6,305 nt of DNA from Polaribacter sp. (GTDB lineage Bacteria > Bacteroidota > Bacteroidia > Flavobacteriales > Flavobacteriaceae), in contig JAQWOW010000211.1 in assembly GCA_029245665.1 (NCBI GenBank), positions 1 to 6,305 of the forward strand, read 5' to 3'. The notes under the pieces were generated by a model that made no database searches, was not told where the DNA came from, and worked only from the letters and a program-made list of their open reading frames with translations. Both the position numbers and the translations under genes were made by a program. Of this stretch, positions 6,008-6,305 are shown piece by piece. Within the stretch, counting starts at the first letter, position 1. Each line of letters opens with the position of its first letter.

Positions 6008-6305
6008 CTAAAGATTAAAAAATATACCAAATAGTAGCCAAGCAGGAAGTGTTACAAAGGATAAGAACACATCAAAATGATAAGAGATATAGTAGAAAAT
6101 ACCAAAACTAATTGCCCAAACCCAAAAACAGACTTATTTAAAGATAAGTTAGCCGCTTCTGCACAATTTTTAACGATACTTGCTTTTTTATGAAAGAAAT
6201 GTTCAAAGACAATAATTGCACCAAATGGGGCTAAAATAAATCCATATAAAAAAGCAACTAAAATTACTCACGTAAGAAACGTAAATTTTTCATTGCAGAA
6301 CAAAG
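6008..6305 (-). pseudogene. C-terminal remnant of a multi-spanning membrane transporter, broken
   Basis: The gene enters from beyond the right edge and ends at TAG (6010-6008). The minus-strand translation reads NEKFTFLT, then a stop (TGA, 6270-6268), then VILVAFLYGFILAPFGAIIV and FEHFFHKK, a polar loop ending NLSLNKSVF, and, after a frame change, WVWAISFGIFYYISYHFD and VFLSFVTLPAWLLFGIFFNL. This gives three strongly hydrophobic segments with polar loops, typical of a transporter C-terminus. The frame change lies at a run of five A (6124-6128); one more base there would join the two frames as SVFWVWAISFG. The TGA stands where TGG (Trp) would fit. The motifs APFGAIIV and LPAWL remind me of NCS1-type nucleobase:cation symporters such as cytosine permeases, but that family call is uncertain. 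Remains of a membrane-protein gene is the firm part. Confidence 0.72.

Noticed and set aside
1..6305. CRISPR array, insertion sequence, prophage or defence genes.
   Set aside because: No regularly spaced repeats, no transposase or integrase motifs and no terminal inverted repeats were seen on either strand.

Overview
The window looks like a chromosomal segment from a marine-type member of the Flavobacteriaceae (Bacteroidetes). The evidence is low GC, AT-rich codon use, little sign of Shine-Dalgarno sequences, TAnnTTTG-type promoter boxes, and a gene order (coaX, outer-membrane protein, TPR protein, lptC, small membrane protein, CNNM/CBS protein) that I recall from this group. The species cannot be named from the sequence alone.

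Positions 54-5501 hold six genes on the minus strand, read from coaX at the right to the CNNM/CBS transporter at the left. Spacing is very tight: a 4-bp ATGA overlap, then gaps of 13, 4, 4 and 19 bp. They very probably form one operon driven from the gap at 5502-5596. The first gene makes phosphopantothenate for coenzyme A. The next four encode a secreted beta-barrel, a secreted TPR protein, the lipoprotein LptC of lipopolysaccharide export, and a two-helix membrane protein. The last is a CNNM/CBS/CorC inner-membrane protein. The common theme is cell-envelope building, with CoaX as the metabolic exception. lptC starts at TTG. Positions 1-53 carry no start codon on the minus strand, so any further operon gene begins beyond the left edge.

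Positions 5502-5596 form a divergent promoter region, with one TAnnTTTG box towards coaX and one towards a tRNA-Phe(GAA) gene on the plus strand (5597-5669, CCA not encoded). A strong hairpin terminator (5679-5717) follows the tRNA.

Positions 5718-6305 hold no intact gene. The stretch contains a 12-bp tandem repeat, a start-less reading frame resembling a worn GIY-YIG nuclease N-terminus, and the C-terminal end of a multi-spanning transporter broken by an in-frame TGA and a 1-base frameshift in a homopolymer. It looks like a decaying accessory segment beside a tRNA gene. I see no complete novel system. The most interesting signals are this decaying segment, the poorly understood envelope genes linked to lptC, and the TTG start of lptC.
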